From NCBI GenBank assembly GCA_014529385.2, contig CM043945.1, forward strand, positions 154,410,741-154,474,740: a DNA stretch of 64,000 nt, given 5' to 3'. The DNA is from Adiantum capillus-veneris. Taxonomy: Eukaryota; Streptophyta; Polypodiopsida; Polypodiales; Pteridaceae. Under the pieces are notes generated by a model that was not told where the DNA came from, made no database searches, and was given only the letters and a program-made list of their open reading frames with translations. The position numbers were made by a program, and so were the translations under genes. Below are positions 47,561 to 62,110 of the stretch, piece by piece (positions within the stretch are counted from its first letter, which is position 1; every line of letters starts with the position of its first letter).

Positions 47561-48690
47561 ATGAAAGCACGTAGGGAACAAGAGCAAAAATCCCTATCTA
47601 AGAATCTTATCCAAGTTGAAGAGAAGATAAAACAACATGAGGAAAGGGTTGCATCTTCTCTTGCGGAGGCATCTCAACCTCCAATAGAACCATCAACAAA
47701 AAGTGAACCAAAAAGTGCTAGCTCAGGAGGATCAGTGTTGTTTAAGAAGGTTAATGAGCATTTAGACGCCCTCCTAGAAGCCTATGAAACATGGCTCAAA
47801 AACAACCAAACCCAAGAATAGAAATGGATGACATATCCATATGCACAACTAGAAAAGGAAAAGCTTGAAATGTGCAAGAAAATGATTTGAAAAGCCCAAG
47901 ATTTACTAGAACCACAAGTTGAAAAACCTGAGGGTGTCATCCTTGTCCCACCTACACCAGTAATCCCACCAAACCAAGAACGAAAAGAGCTAGATTCTAG
48001 TCATGAGCACGAACAAAATCTCAAGGAGCCCTCATTAGAACCAAGGATAGTGCTGAATACCATGGATAACTCTTCCAAGGGATTCCACATAACTATACCA
48101 GATAGCTGTAAAGAAATAGATGGTCTTGACGAATTGTGGAAACAAGTTAGAGAGGCCAATGAAGAAAGTGGGCTAAGCAGACGAATAAACCAAATGGGTG
48201 ATGGAAGAGGAGTGTCTCTTCCACCAATAGAGGAAATTGAGATTGGATCTCAAATGAACCTAGAAGTGAATCATATTAGGGAGACAAAGGATCTATAAAG
48301 TCTATGGACAGTCAACCCCATTCACTAAGAACACTACCATCCTATGTGGGAGAGTATGAGACCAAGTCTGATGTTATTGCAATCCCATCACAAAGACTGT
48401 CTCCTACCAAGGTCATCGATTTGGAAGGGATGATAGATATTCTATCTACCTTAGTCACATGTACAATAACATTAGCCAAGTTGCTCAGAATACGACCAAA
48501 CATGTGGTCTACTGTGGAAAAATGCCGAGAGAAATTTGGTGTTAAAAAACCAATGACTCAAATCGAGGAAGTGATAAAAGAGCTAGAAATGCCTCAACTA
48601 AACAGTTGGCCAGTGCCTTTAAACAAATTAGGCAAGTATTATAAGGGAGAAGATGGGAACACCACTCTTTTCGTGGAATTCCAAGTGTAA
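47561..48690 (+). pseudogene. Gag-like polyprotein region of a gypsy-type element
   Basis: Three successive frames: 47561-47821 (charged coiled coil, KSLSKNLIQVEEKIKQHEER), 48050-48298 (LDELWKQVREANEESGLSRR) and 48304-48690 (MIDILSTLVTCTITLAKLLR; FGVKKPMTQIEEVIKELEMP; GEDGNTTLFVEFQV). There are stops at 47819, 48296 and 48688. No zinc knuckle is seen. It precedes the retropepsin in the same orientation with overlapping frames, which is why I call it Gag. By sequence alone the family would be unknown. Confidence 0.45.
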
Positions 48691-49141
48691 AAGCATGGGA
48701 ATCCTTGACAATGGATCCGGTGTTTCCATCACAACAAAAGAGGTCTGGAAAAAATGGAGAAACCAGCAGGAGGGCTACAAGAATGAAACTGCAGCTTCTT
48801 GCAATGAACACATGGAAAGACCCATAAAACTGCTAGAAAAAGCAGTTGTTACTTCTTGTGGCATTGAATATGAGAAAATATTTTCTAATGTTGACTTTGT
48901 CAAGAAGAATATCTATGATATCATTCGAGGAATACCATTCATGAGGCAACTTAAAATGGTCCAACATTGGGGTTATGACTATATCTACTTGAGAAATATA
49001 GAAACCACGAAAAAGATAAATCTGAAAGACCATAATCACAGGGACGTGAAAAGAACACCTATGGAGGAGTTTGATTCCACTACTCTAGCAGGATCAAAAC
49101 CTCCAGCATGGTTGGGTAAGCCTAAAGAGCCGTGGATGTGA
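48653..49141 (+). pseudogene. Retropepsin of the same element
   Basis: Open frame of 162 codons. The active-site block GILDNGSGVSITTKEVWKKW corresponds to (A/V)(L/I)(L/V)DxGSGVxxI. The middle strand reads ERPIKLLEKAVVTSCGIEYE and the C-terminal landmark is YDIIRGIPFMRQLKMVQHWG, equivalent to DIILGRPFM. D-N-G replaces D-T/S-G, so activity is uncertain. After it, in place of RT, is a short ORF (49268-49624) and then a purine tract. Confidence 0.75.
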
Positions 49142-49267
49142 GGAGCTTCATAATACAGAAGCTTAAAGTGAGAGGAAGGCGTCCTAGAAAGGACAATTGA
49201 AGATACAAATTATATCATAAAACCCTTTCTTGAGGAAGAATAAGAGCCACTTGAATGGGAACACATC

Positions 49268-49624
49268 TTGGCTACTCTCAATGTGTGCGCTATTCAAGAC
49301 AATCCAACGACGAAGTTTTGTGATGAAAATGGCTATGATGTTGTTCCTTACTTTGCAGTGAGTGTGATCCAGGAACATGAAGACAAAGAAGAAGATGAGT
49401 TCTACAACTCTGTAGAACACTGGGAGCTTCAAGAATATGCCGACAAAGGATATCTAGACAACCTAATAGGTGACAAGAACAAAACTTTAACTAATGCACA
49501 GTTTCATGATTGTCCAGATCAGAAAACCAGGAACCAATGTCATTGCTACAAGAATAAAGTGCATCAAAAGTGGATTCAGCAAATGATACAGGAGCTTCAA
49601 AAAACATCACATTGCTTAGAATAA
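49268..49624 (+). pseudogene. ORF downstream of the protease
   Basis: 118 residues starting MATLNVCAIQDNPTTKFCDE, acidic in the middle (DKEEDEFYNSVEHWELQEYA). It looks like the variable region between protease and RT in some gypsy elements. No RT follows. Confidence 0.35.
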
Positions 49625-49810
49625 GAAGCTTCACTAGCAAATGCCAATAAGCAAATTGCTTATACCCAAATCTTGCACAACATAAATCTTTTCCATGCAT
49701 TGATTGTGTATGCATAATAGGGCTACATTGCAAGGCCTACATAGGCACTTTTTTTTTTCCCAAGCACAACACATACCCTTGGTGATACCTTGTCGTCAAG
49801 GAGGACTCCA

Positions 49811-49828
49811 AATAGAAGGGGGGGAGGC
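49811..49828 (+). promoter_or_regulatory. Polypurine tract
   Basis: AATAGAAGGGGGGGAGGC, a long purine run downstream of the gag-protease region, which would prime plus-strand synthesis. What follows is treated as an LTR. Confidence 0.5.
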
Positions 49829-50510
49829 ATTCTAAATGAAAACCTAACATACGAATATTAGAGGGCAATGTTTTGTGAGATGTATTGAATTTTTACGTTT
49901 GATTGTGACATTTTTTGACAAAACTCATAGTATATGCCCTCATAGTAGAGTTGCAAGAGGAGTAAGGGGAAAAAATTCATATATTAGCCCCTAGGGACAT
50001 GTGTATAGTGTACATAGCGATTAGATTTCTATTTACTTGATTTTGCATTTTTAATTGAGTTGATTTTTGGTTTTATTTAGTCGTTTTTTGATATTTTCTT
50101 AAGAAAAACAGAAAAAAATAAAATTAAAAAAATCCATAATCCGGATGAAGAAAAGACTGAAGAGATGTCGAGCCGTACAAAGCAAACAAGGTCCAAGGAA
50201 ACGACAACACTTCACGAAGCATGTCTCAAAATCCATACACACAATGGGTAATGTCAGAGGTATGAAAGAATGTTGATTAGCCTTTGACAACAACATGAGG
50301 CCAAACATGATTGAGAATGATCATTAGACTCCGAGATGGCCTTCAAGGACAAAGGAAGTTGGTGATGCGGCTCAACAAAAGCAACCATCAAGTGCAAAGT
50401 TGCCTATCAAACACTTCATGCAATGACAAGGCCGTATATAGGGAGTAGATCTTTATACTATAAATCTTCTATCTTGTATGTGACTTAATGAAGCCTAATA
50501 AACAAAAAGG
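49829..50510 (+). mobile_element. Presumed 3' LTR of the gag-protease element
   Basis: Begins after the purine tract. It carries TATAAAT at 50459-50465 and AATAAA at 50497-50502, a typical LTR promoter and polyadenylation pair. No second copy in the window, so the ends are not fixed. Confidence 0.4.

Positions 50511-53366
<2,856 letters not shown>

Positions 53367-53442
<76 letters not shown>
53367..53442. repeat. (GA)n microsatellite, about 76 bp
   Basis: Pure AG run in the opposite strand sense to the other long arrays. Confidence 0.98.
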
Positions 53443-53446
<4 letters not shown>

Positions 53447-53499
53447 AGAGAGCAAGGGCGCACTTTATGGGTCCCGATATACGCTAGAATTGGCACTGA

Positions 53500-54190
53500 T
53501 CTCTTCAGACAGCTGATTCTGGTGTTAGAATCTAAAGCTATTGGATATGCCGTCAGTTTAGATAGTGAGACTAGAACAAAGTATTGAATGAACTAAAATA
53601 GATAACTGAACTTGAATATGATACTGAAACAAGAGACATAGCTGGAAAACTAGGGAGAGTATTTACCAATTCATATTAATAGCTCAATGTCAACCAGTAC
53701 AGTGTGTAACGGTTCAAGCTTAGATGATTACAGAATCGATGATTACAAATTGAAACTAGATGCGAAAATCCTGAAAGTGCTAAGAAAGCTACTTTAGCCA
53801 AATACAAACAATTTGGGGGGGGGGGGACCCAATTACAATGTAGCAGGTCATATTTATAGCTCTCTTGAGTTACTGTAGTAAATGCCTATGGTAATTACTG
53901 CCAGTTTGACTGCCTCCCGCTGGTCCCACTTCTAAGGGACAGTTCGCGCCTGCCACGATTGTCTTTGCCTTCTACATCCTTCCTTCCTTTCTTGAATTTT
54001 GATATGATTCCAAAATTTTTGAAAAAAATCCACCGCCTCATTTTGATTTGGTGATGCTGAGTTGGCTGATGTTCCTCATGAGTTTGTCCAATGTTCCTCA
54101 TGCTAGCACTCTTTCAGTATGGCTTTTTGTCATATTTCATGCTTGTTGAGTGCTTGACACCCCTATAATTGTAATTCCAAGGGTGCCCAG
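53500..54190 (-). mobile_element. Presumed LTR of the minus-strand gypsy
   Basis: Downstream of the minus-strand ORF that ends at about 54195. It contains CTATAAATA on the minus strand (53851-53859), followed in transcription direction by a poly(C) run (complement of G at 53815-53826). Ends cannot be set without a second copy. Confidence 0.4.
53851..53859 (-). promoter_or_regulatory. TATA box in presumed LTR
   Basis: CTATAAATA on the minus strand, with the expected start near 53825. Confidence 0.45.
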
Positions 54191-54194
54191 CCAT

Positions 54195-57043
54195 GGAGAT
54201 CCCAGTGCTTTACTGGAAAAATCCACAGTCTGATTATGAGATGGAACTACCCAGTATCCTTCCACTGAACCCACTTCCTCTTGCCCTTCTTTGGTGTTGG
54301 TGCCTCAGAAGTCCCAGTGCCAGCATTGTCCTTTTAAATAAGTCTATAAATGGCCTCCTGCTCAAGCCGCCTCTTAGTGGCAATCTCAAATTCATAAGGC
54401 ATGAGATGGTTGTAAGTTTTGGTGTCGGGATCATACATAGTGAGTTTTCCCTTTGTCAAACGTGTTCTGGCCAATTTGTGACAGTGCGAGGTAGTGTGGA
54501 TCCATCTTTGGGGAAGAGGCTAATTTGTCTTGATTCTTGCTTTGAAGAGAATCTCAGCCATTTCTCTATATTGTGGTCTGAGTCCAGGTTTAGCCGTGAT
54601 ATCCTTTTCATGGATTTTGGAAGACTCCACAGACAGTTGCAGCAACTAATTTGTGATCTTCGTTAAACCTTGGAGCTGGATTTTCCATTGTCTCATACAG
54701 AGCTTGACCCTTTGCATTTCACCCTGCAATTCCATGACATCATCCAATTTAAGCGCATCATTGGTCAGTGTTTGCCAAGTTTTCCATTCCACAGTAGCCA
54801 GCTCATACCAATCATGAAGGTCATTAGGGATACCAAAGTAAGTGAGCCGGTCCACTGGTTCATGATATTGGGGATACAAGGCCGAAAAGAATCTGGGTAG
54901 TTCAGTTTGTTTAGCATGTAATGCATACAAGAGAACTGGAGAATCAGGCACAAACACCAAAAAATTTAAAATGGTTTGGTTCTCTTGCTACATCATCTTT
55001 CTAGTAACTCGGACTAGCTGAAAAAAGCGTCCGAGAGCAGTTGCCTGTTCTTCTAATATCATTTGAGTTTGAGGTCCCTTGCTGCTAGCAGCTTGTTCTT
55101 CAATGATGGCCTGCATTCGCTGGTCTAGAACTCCTCTAGCAATTTGCATCTAAAGTAAAGCTTCTTTCAGCTGATTTTTGACTTCCTTCATACATTTGTA
55201 TGTTGGCCTGTTTCCAAAGAGCAAGTCCAACTCCAGGGCTAACGAATGTTGGTCTGCAGTGGACTGTTGTTTCCAATGTGGATTGGCTATCCTATCATCA
55301 GGAGTGAGTGCCCACTTAGGTACCTTGTCTAGCATCTGGATTCTGTTGGGATGCTTCGGTAATTGGCACACATCTTGATCATTAAAGGCAGCCAATTTCC
55401 AGTGTTGTACCATTTCTTTGGCTCCAACATATAGCATTTGAAAGCGTTCTAGATTAGAGATTAGAGTATCATCCTCCAGATACATCCTTGTAATTATAGC
55501 TTGTTGATGTCTCAATCTCTTATTCAATGTGATGAGCTGTAATGAATGTTGCTCATCACCCTTCGGGGACTCAGTCATAGCTTTGGCTTTTCCTTTGATG
55601 TCAGCAAGGTGTTGTGATTGGTGTACTAGAAAATCTTCAGTTTGTCCCTTCTCTCCATTGCTTGGCTACTGATCCTCAAATCAATGGTTAATTGATTGCT
55701 GGTTTGGCTTGTCTTTGTACTAGTTTGGTTGGTCTCTGTTGGGCTGAATGCCCCCTGTTAGCAGCAGATCCGCCAGCTCCAGATCTTGAAGGTGGAGAAG
55801 GAGGAAAATCATCATCTTTACCATCAGGCTTGTCTGCTTGGTTTTCCTCTCCTTCTTCATCCTTCTTTTCTTCCCTCTCAAAATCCTCGTTAGGATTATT
55901 CTGTTTTTCAATGTAGTCCATGATGGCTTGATTCGCCAATGTTGTATTGTATTCTGAGAGCTTATCCTGTAGATCACTTTGAATAGTCTCCATCGGAGCT
56001 TTTAGATTATCCATATTCAGAGTGACATTGCCCTCTGGACTCATAATATCAGCAGGATTATTGTAGACATATCTCTCTATCAGAGAAGCCTTGATCGCAG
56101 TGTGAGCTATCATCAGTTCTTTGTAATCCGTCTGCTTCATTCGGAAAGAGTCTAAAAGCGATCAGCATCTCTCAAAGCTGCTACCTTGTCTTCCTTTAAC
56201 TTCCAATTTTCTAATTCTATTTTTAGCAGCTTTGTTTGCAGATCAGTAATTGTCCTTACTAACTAGTTCTCAGTAATAGTATGCCCGAGTCGTTGTGCAG
56301 CCACATCCTTCTGGAGTAATCGAACTTGTTGTTGGCTGCTCTCTAAGGTTTCTTTGAGCTTAACCACTCGCTCACTAGGCGTTGATGCATCCATCATCTG
56401 ACCTAAAGCATTGACAATGGTATTCCATGATGATTGGATAAGCATTGAGTAGCCATCAGTTACATTTTTCTAGTCAGATTGAACTGGCTCATAAACCATT
56501 ACAGGGGCCATGTATGGTTATTGTGCTAAATCAATGGTCTGAAATGTGAGTTTTCCTTTAAGGGGATTATGTTGCAATTGCTATAGTTTATCTTTCTTGG
56601 CAATGGACAAGGCTAGTTCACTAAAAGAAATTATGTTTGATGTACTGCCAAGTACTAGTCCCTTCCCCTTATCTTGTACTACAGACTATGCAGTACTTGT
56701 ATTTTCTTTGGAGCCCTTTCCAGTGTCACTATCTGTTGGGGTTTGTTCCTCCTGCTGGCCCTTCATACTACTAGTCTTTGTTGAACTTTGTTCTTCAATT
56801 GTGGCTGAAGTTTTGCATGTTGAATCTTTCCCAGTAGGACAAAGGCTTTGCCTGATTTTCTAGCTGCTTAATAAAGGCAGTGCTTTTGACCAATGTAGGC
56901 CTTGGTTTCTTTGAACCACTGGCTTCCCCTAGTGTAGCCTTTCTCTTTTGTCCAGTTAGAACAAGCTGATTTCCTAGAGTTTCTTCATCTGAAGAAAGCT
57001 CAACATTGTTGGTCTCTGGAATGGGCTTCTGACTCCAAGCCAT
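54195..57043 (-). pseudogene. Large coiled-coil ORF behind a truncated RT
   Basis: About 930 codons of coherent sequence in neighbouring frames, with roughly ten stops. From the N-terminus: MAWSQKPIPETNNVELSSDE, a basic patch (GQKRKATLGEASGSKKPRPT), a Thr/Ser/Gln-rich linker, a long coiled coil (ERVVKLKETLESSQQQVRLL; TDLQTKLLKIELENWKLKED), an acidic then Arg/Gly-rich stretch (EDFEREEKKDEEGEENQADK; SRSGAGGSAANRGHSAQQRP), another helical domain (DEQHSLQLITLNKRLRHQQA; LISNLERFQMLYVGAKEMVQ), a region with QTELPRFFSALYPQYHEP, and the end YEFEIATKRRLEQEAIYRLI. It may be a Gag-like or extra retroelement ORF. It stands where RNase H and integrase should be. I do not recognise it. Confidence 0.5.
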
Positions 57044-57572
57044 CTGTACCTAATAATGAACATCTGGAGAAGTTGCCCAGTAAAGAAATTTCCAGACTCC
57101 GATCTTCAAGAGCAATCTTTAGCTGATTATAACCACTATAGCCATCCATGAAGCTATACATCTCATGGCCTGCAATCTCATCAAGAAGCATGTCTGTAAA
57201 AAGTAATGGAAAATGATCCTTGATTGTTTGATAATTCAGCTTTCGATAATCCACACACACCCTAAGCTTTCCATTCTTTTGTGCACAACATAATTGGAAA
57301 CAACTAGTCACTCTACTAGCTATCTCTGTGTAATGAATCCAACCTTCAGAAGGTTGACGATTTCTCTTCTTGGGGTAATTTGGATTCATTCTGTACCATT
57401 GCAGATGCACTGGTCTGGCATCTGGCTTCAAAGGTATTCTATGTCGATATACCTCTGAATCTACTCCTTTTAAATTGGTATGTTCCCATGCGTATACATC
57501 TTTGTACTTTTGGAACATGTGTCGAGCTTTTTCTTTCATTTCCGGATTCAGATGCTTGTTTACCTTGATCAA
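57000..57572 (-). pseudogene. Truncated gypsy RT (Tat/Athila-like)
   Basis: 190 codons: MIKVNKHLNPEMKEKARHMF, QKYKDVYAWEHTNLKGVDSE, KPDARPVHLQWYRMNPNYPK, then CCAQKNGKLRVCVDYRKLNY, QTIKDHFPLLFTDMLLDEIA and GHEMYSFMDGYSGYNQLKIA. These are linker and RT fingers/palm motifs. The KKNGKxRVCVDYRxLN and FLDGYSGYNQI-type blocks fit Tat/Athila RTs. The frame leaves RT homology after the ALED block, before the PFGL and catalytic DD motifs, and is replaced by the coiled-coil ORF. Confidence 0.85.
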
Positions 57573-58085
57573 TCAAGGATTTTCTTCAGAACCCAAATTC
57601 TAATCTTTGATTTCTTGGTCATTTGGAAGCAACCAGTTAGGCCCACCTCCCTTCCTTTTGGTTGACTCCTCAACATCATTCTAGGACGGTCCTTGTAGTT
57701 CTGAACTGTCATTCTGAACTTTAGAAACATTTTTAGAGTGCAATTCTTCAGTAGTCATTGGTGTATTGGAATCTAAAAAATCTTCTTTGGAGTCAAGTGG
57801 GTTCTCTAGCCATCCAGTTAGTTGAATTGGCCTTTCTCTAGGATTCAGTTAGTGAACTGATCTGGAAATTGCCTCCTTTTCTTTTCAGCCTGGCCCTTGT
57901 CAAATAATACTGCATTCATATATGTCTCAGCCAATGAAAAAATATGCATTACTGCCAGCATTCTCTCAATTTTCTTTACCCCATACTTCTGGCAAAGTTT
58001 TTCTGGTCACAATGCCTTCCTCCAAGTTCTGGTGTTGTTTGTCTGGACCTGAATTCTGCTATTGGAACCCTAGATTGTCAAAGTC
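57573..58085 (-). other. Pol linker region, frameshifted
   Basis: Between retropepsin and RT. Low-complexity acidic coding traces but no domain seen. Confidence 0.35.
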
Positions 58086-58400
58086 TTAATGGCATAGTCG
58101 TGAACAGTATGTGTTGTTCACAGCCATGGTTGTCCCAGTAACAACCCGTATGTGCCTTGCACATCCAGAACTAAGAAATTGGTCTTGAACTTTTATTTTC
58201 CTACCCTTATCTACATATTCTCGATCATCCCAGTTGCTTGCACAACTCTGTGATCGGCCATCCAAATCCTGAATGATGATGATTTCAAGGTTTTGATTCC
58301 CATTCTTTGTTGAAGGTGTTCCCCCAGGATGTTGACACCCCCCCTCCATCCAATATAACATTGGATAGTGGTTCCCTTTGTTTTTTGACTTTGTAGTCTA
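58086..58400 (-). pseudogene. Gypsy retropepsin
   Basis: Minus-strand frames give NVILDGGGGVNIL, a mutated DGGSGVNI active site, then FRIWMADHRVVQATGMIEN and VLDVQGTYGLLLGQPWL, the counterpart of the conserved YxxLLGRPWL end. Three reading frames are needed to follow it, so it is dead. Confidence 0.65.
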
Positions 58401-58821
58401 TCGGGATCACCTACACTTCATCATCCCTAACAGCTGCAAGGTCAACTGCTCTAGCATCACCCTCAGCTTTCCTTCATTGTTTGATAAACTTCGCTGCTTC
58501 AGACAAATTCTTTCTAATGTCTTCTAACTCAATTGTCAATTTTTGAATTCTCTCACAAATCTTTAAATGTATTTCCTCTCTCACTTGATCAGTGTTATCC
58601 TCAGAAATTGAAGAAACTGAATCATCTGCATAATGCCAATCCTCCACTCGGATGTCATCTTCCCCTTATGTATTGTTTCCTATTCCAATTAGATCCGATT
58701 TGACATTTTCTAGATCCTTCACCAGTCCTTGGACTGCACCCAGCATGGTCTCAAAAAGTCCAAATCCTAACTGATCTAATTGTCCTTTCTTAGAAAACTG
58801 GGCCAGTATCTTCTGAATGAC

Positions 58822-59556
58822 TCAAGCCTCAGAGCTTTTTGGCTGCTTTGGTAGTTTCTTTGCTAGATCCTCTGTGATCTTAGCCACCAGTTCTTTCTGC
58901 TCCTGCCATTCATCAACTACCTTCTTTTTGCCCTTCTCCTTCCATACCACTCTCTGCTGAGCCCATTTGCTACTTTTAGGACTGAATGGTTTCACCGGCT
59001 CTTCTAGTACTTCTTCAATGACCACACCTTTATTGCATGTAACTGCTCTCACTGGAACTGGCTTTGGGACTTTTGCCTCAGTAGTCGTAGTAGTAGGCAT
59101 CTTTGGACCCACATTGAGCCGCAAAGTGCCCATACTTGCCACAAGTATAACAATTTAGGCTTCGGTTTTGAAAACTACCACGACCCCAACCCCGGCTAGT
59201 ACCTCCTTGGTATCTGTCGCGCCCAGTACCAGTACCACTAGTACATGATTTCTCTTCTTAGGGTACACTGGTTAAGTTTACATTGGCTGGTTCAGCATTG
59301 TTAAATGCTACTACTGATAAATCCTTTCCCTTCTTGAAGTGATGAATGTGAATGCCACAATTTTTCCATAGATGACCATACACTTTACAATAGGTACATT
59401 GTGGACACTCATTGGAAACATGATCTTTAGATTTGCGCTTTGAACACCAAGTTTTCATTCTTCTCGCTGATTGTCTGGTCTCGCTAATTTCAGCAATATG
59501 CCGGGCCATTTCATCGATCTTTTTGGACCAAGACCCCTTTTTAGCCTTGTCCTTGC
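58822..59556 (-). pseudogene. Gag C-terminus with RG-rich segment and zinc knuckles
   Basis: The minus strand reads SKDKAKKGSWSKKIDEMARH, then MKTWCSKRKSKDHVSNECPQ and CTYCKVYGHLWKNC, a Cys/His cluster with CxxCx4Hx4C spacing, then an RG-rich stretch (GTGRDRYQGGTSRGWGRGSF) and a second, canonical knuckle, CYTCGKYGHFAAQC. The last part (59142-58822) is Lys/Glu-rich (WKEKGKKKVVDEWQEQKELV). The capsid part would lie above 59556 but is replaced there by another LTR. Confidence 0.75.
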
Positions 59557-60659
59557 TGTTAACTGAATCAACGTCACTTAACAGAAGCTTCTAAAGACCG
59601 AAGACGTATGACTGTACATCCAAGATCAAATTGAAGAAGCAGTGAAGATTCGAGTGAGTCAACATCAATTAACAAAAGCTTCAAAAGACCGAAGATGTAC
59701 GAATGTACATCAAAGATCAAAGTGAAGAAGCAGTGAAGATTGGAGTTACACACTTTTCACATTTTTCAGAAAATGGTCACGTATTGTTAATTTCCGATTT
59801 ATTTCAATCCATTGTAATATTTTAATGTGTTACGGGCTCAATGGGAGTTCCAAGTTGTAAAGGACAGGTCAGTACTGTGCCTAGGTTGCAGATACAATAA
59901 GTGTGGAGCCTTAAAGGTCTTGGATGCCGAACATTACACATTTTTAGACCTTGGCTAAGGTATGAAAGCCAACTTTGTAAAGATTTTATTAGTTTTTGGA
60001 TAAGAAATACACAGCGTGAGCTAACGATGCTCACTTCTCTCCTTCTCGCGCTTCCTACTCCCTCTTCAGTTGTCACATTGCGAATGTGTTTGTTGCATTG
60101 CAACCACATGTAAGAGCTCTACGCATTGACGTAAGCCATTCACAGTATTTTTTAGCTTTTGGCATCGCCAACCCGTGGCCTAATTTCATCATAACTAGGA
60201 ATTTACACTTTCAAATCAAAAACTAAACATAGGCGGGGTATTGGGGCATCATTGCTAAGCATTTAGATGCATTTTGGGTCGAAAATGAGTAGATCAAAAA
60301 TCTACTAGTGTTAATAATCACGATTTTGGAACTTGACCTAAAGTGGGGTTTGAGGCCATAGGCATGTGTGCTTAGGTCTTATAAACTTGTCTTAGAAGTT
60401 TCGTTACGTTTGGATGTCATTTGATGTTGTAACGGATGTGAATTGTTTGTCAATGAGCGATTGGCTTTTGGTGATTTCGGTCACTTGAGTCTAGCTTGAG
60501 TTAGATGCGAGTTGTTAGTTGTTTTCCAAGAGATTGGCAACCTCTTGTAGCCTCTTTGCACTAGTCGAGTCAGCTTCGTCCCATGGTTTGACAAATTAAT
60601 CGTAGTTCTTGCTAATACTACAATAAGATAGGATGGTTAGGTTAGACATGCGCCCCACA
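59557..60659 (+). mobile_element. 5' LTR of a Tat/Athila-type element
   Basis: The right end, GCGCCCCACA, is fixed by the primer site that follows. The left end is placed at TGTTAACTGA (59557), where Gag coding of the other gypsy stops, giving TG...CA and 1103 bp. Inside is a 91-bp tandem duplication near the left end and half of the palindrome motif GTTAATAATCACGATT at 60310. No TATA box of standard form was found. Confidence 0.6.
59580..59750. repeat. 91-bp tandem duplication in the LTR
   Basis: AGCTTC(T/A)AAAGACCGAAGA(C/T)GTA recurs 91 bp apart, and both copies continue with GTACATC and GAAGAAGCAGTGAAGATT. Confidence 0.85.
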
Positions 60660-60661
60660 TT

Positions 60662-60680
60662 TGGCGCCGTTGCTGGGGAC
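60662..60680 (+). promoter_or_regulatory. Primer binding site, tRNA-Asp type
   Basis: TGGCGCCGTTGCTGGGGAC two bases after the LTR end. It matches the tRNA-Asp-complementary site used by Tat/Athila elements (TGGCGCCGTTGCCGGGGA) with one mismatch. Confidence 0.85.
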
Positions 60681-61239
60681 GAATAGACCTAAAGTAGAGA
60701 AAACATGAGCGTCTTGTGTAGTTGTCCATTAACTTCCTCTAGGTTCACCTAGAGTAAAAACTTTCTTTTTAAAACCGCATAGCTTAAGATTGTCGTCTTT
60801 TGCTATGTAGAGGTAGCTTGGAAGTAATCATACTTGCTGAGTGCCTTTAGGATTGTAGGATTGTAGATTTAGATCAAAATTTGGAGAATGATTGAAAGGC
60901 AAGACAAATCTTAAGATCAATGCTCAAGAAACCATAAAAAACAAGTGTTTGTGGACACTTTCCACAACCCCATTGCATGAGAATCTAGGAGTAGGGTAAG
61001 TAGGATCCGAAGTGGATTTCAGAACATTGGTCTCTCTGAAAGAATCAAGTGTGAGTTGTTATGTGAAGTTGCAGAGTTTTAGGTCTACGGCTAAAAATAG
61101 CACGAAAAGACTCCAAACCACTCAATCCAACTAGAGAGTACGCCTAAAAGTTGTATGAACCAATGGGTAAGCTCAAGGACACTTTGAGGTAAAATTTTCA
61201 AAAGTTGACCAAAACTCAAATTATTTACTTTTTCTTGAC
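60681..61239. other. Leader of the Tat/Athila-type element
   Basis: Non-coding, AT-rich. No ORF of note before the tandem repeats. Confidence 0.4.
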
Positions 61240-62110
61240 ATTTTAAGCTAAATTAAGTTTTGACTTGATTTGTAGGCTCAAAATAGGTCATAAAAAACTA
61301 TCTAGTGAAAAAGTTTAAAAAATTGTTCATTTTAGGTCAAAAGGTAATAATCATGATTATTAACTTTTGGCTCAAAAATGATCAAGGTTGATACCAAAGA
61401 CTCTATGCATGATTACAAACATCTTTTGTGAAGGCTCATAGAGTTTGGATCACCAAACAAGCCAAAAACTTGCTAAAAACTGAAATATGTACTGATTGTC
61501 GAGAAATTGAGTTTGACTTGATGAATCTTGTTCAAATTAAGTTTTAACTTGATTCATAGGCTCAAAATAGATCATAAAAAGGCTGTCAAGTGAAAAAGTT
61601 GAAAAAATTATTCATTCTAGGTCAAAAGTTAATAATCGTGATTATGAACTTTTGGTTCAAAACTGATCAAGGTTGATACCATAGACTCTATGCATGATTG
61701 CAAACATCTTTTGTGAAGGCTCATAGAGTTTGGATCACAAAACAGGCCATAAACTTGTCAAAAACCTAAATCTGTACAGATTGTCGAGAAATTGAGTCTG
61801 ATTTGATAAATCTTGTTCAAATTAAGTTTTAACTTGATTCATAGACTCAAAATAGATCATGAAAAGACTCTTCTCTAAAAAAGTTGAAAAAAGTTTTCAT
61901 TTTAGGTCAAAAGTTAATAATCATGATTATTAACTTTTGGCTCAAAACTGACCAAGGTTGCTACCATAGACTCTATGCATGATTGCAAACATCTTTTGTG
62001 AAGGCTCATAGAGTTCGGATCACAAAAGAGGTCAAAAACTTGCTAAAAACTGAAATCTGTACTGAATGTCGAGAACTTGAGTGTGACTTGATAATTCTTG
62101 TTCAAATTCA
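61240..62110. repeat. Tandem repeat of about 285 bp, three copies
   Basis: AAATTAAGTTTTRACTTGAT recurs at about 61250, 61532 and 61815 (periods about 284-288). Each unit contains TAGGTCAAAAGGT/GTTAATAATC, a palindrome, then GACTCTATGCATGATT and CATCTTTTGTGAAGGCTCAT. Copies 2 and 3 are clearly closest. The array lies in the leader between primer site and any ORF. Confidence 0.85.

Noticed and set aside
54234-54666. Plus-strand 157-residue ORF with hydrophobic start
   Set aside because: It is antisense to the coiled-coil ORF, whose frame reads coherent helical sequence.
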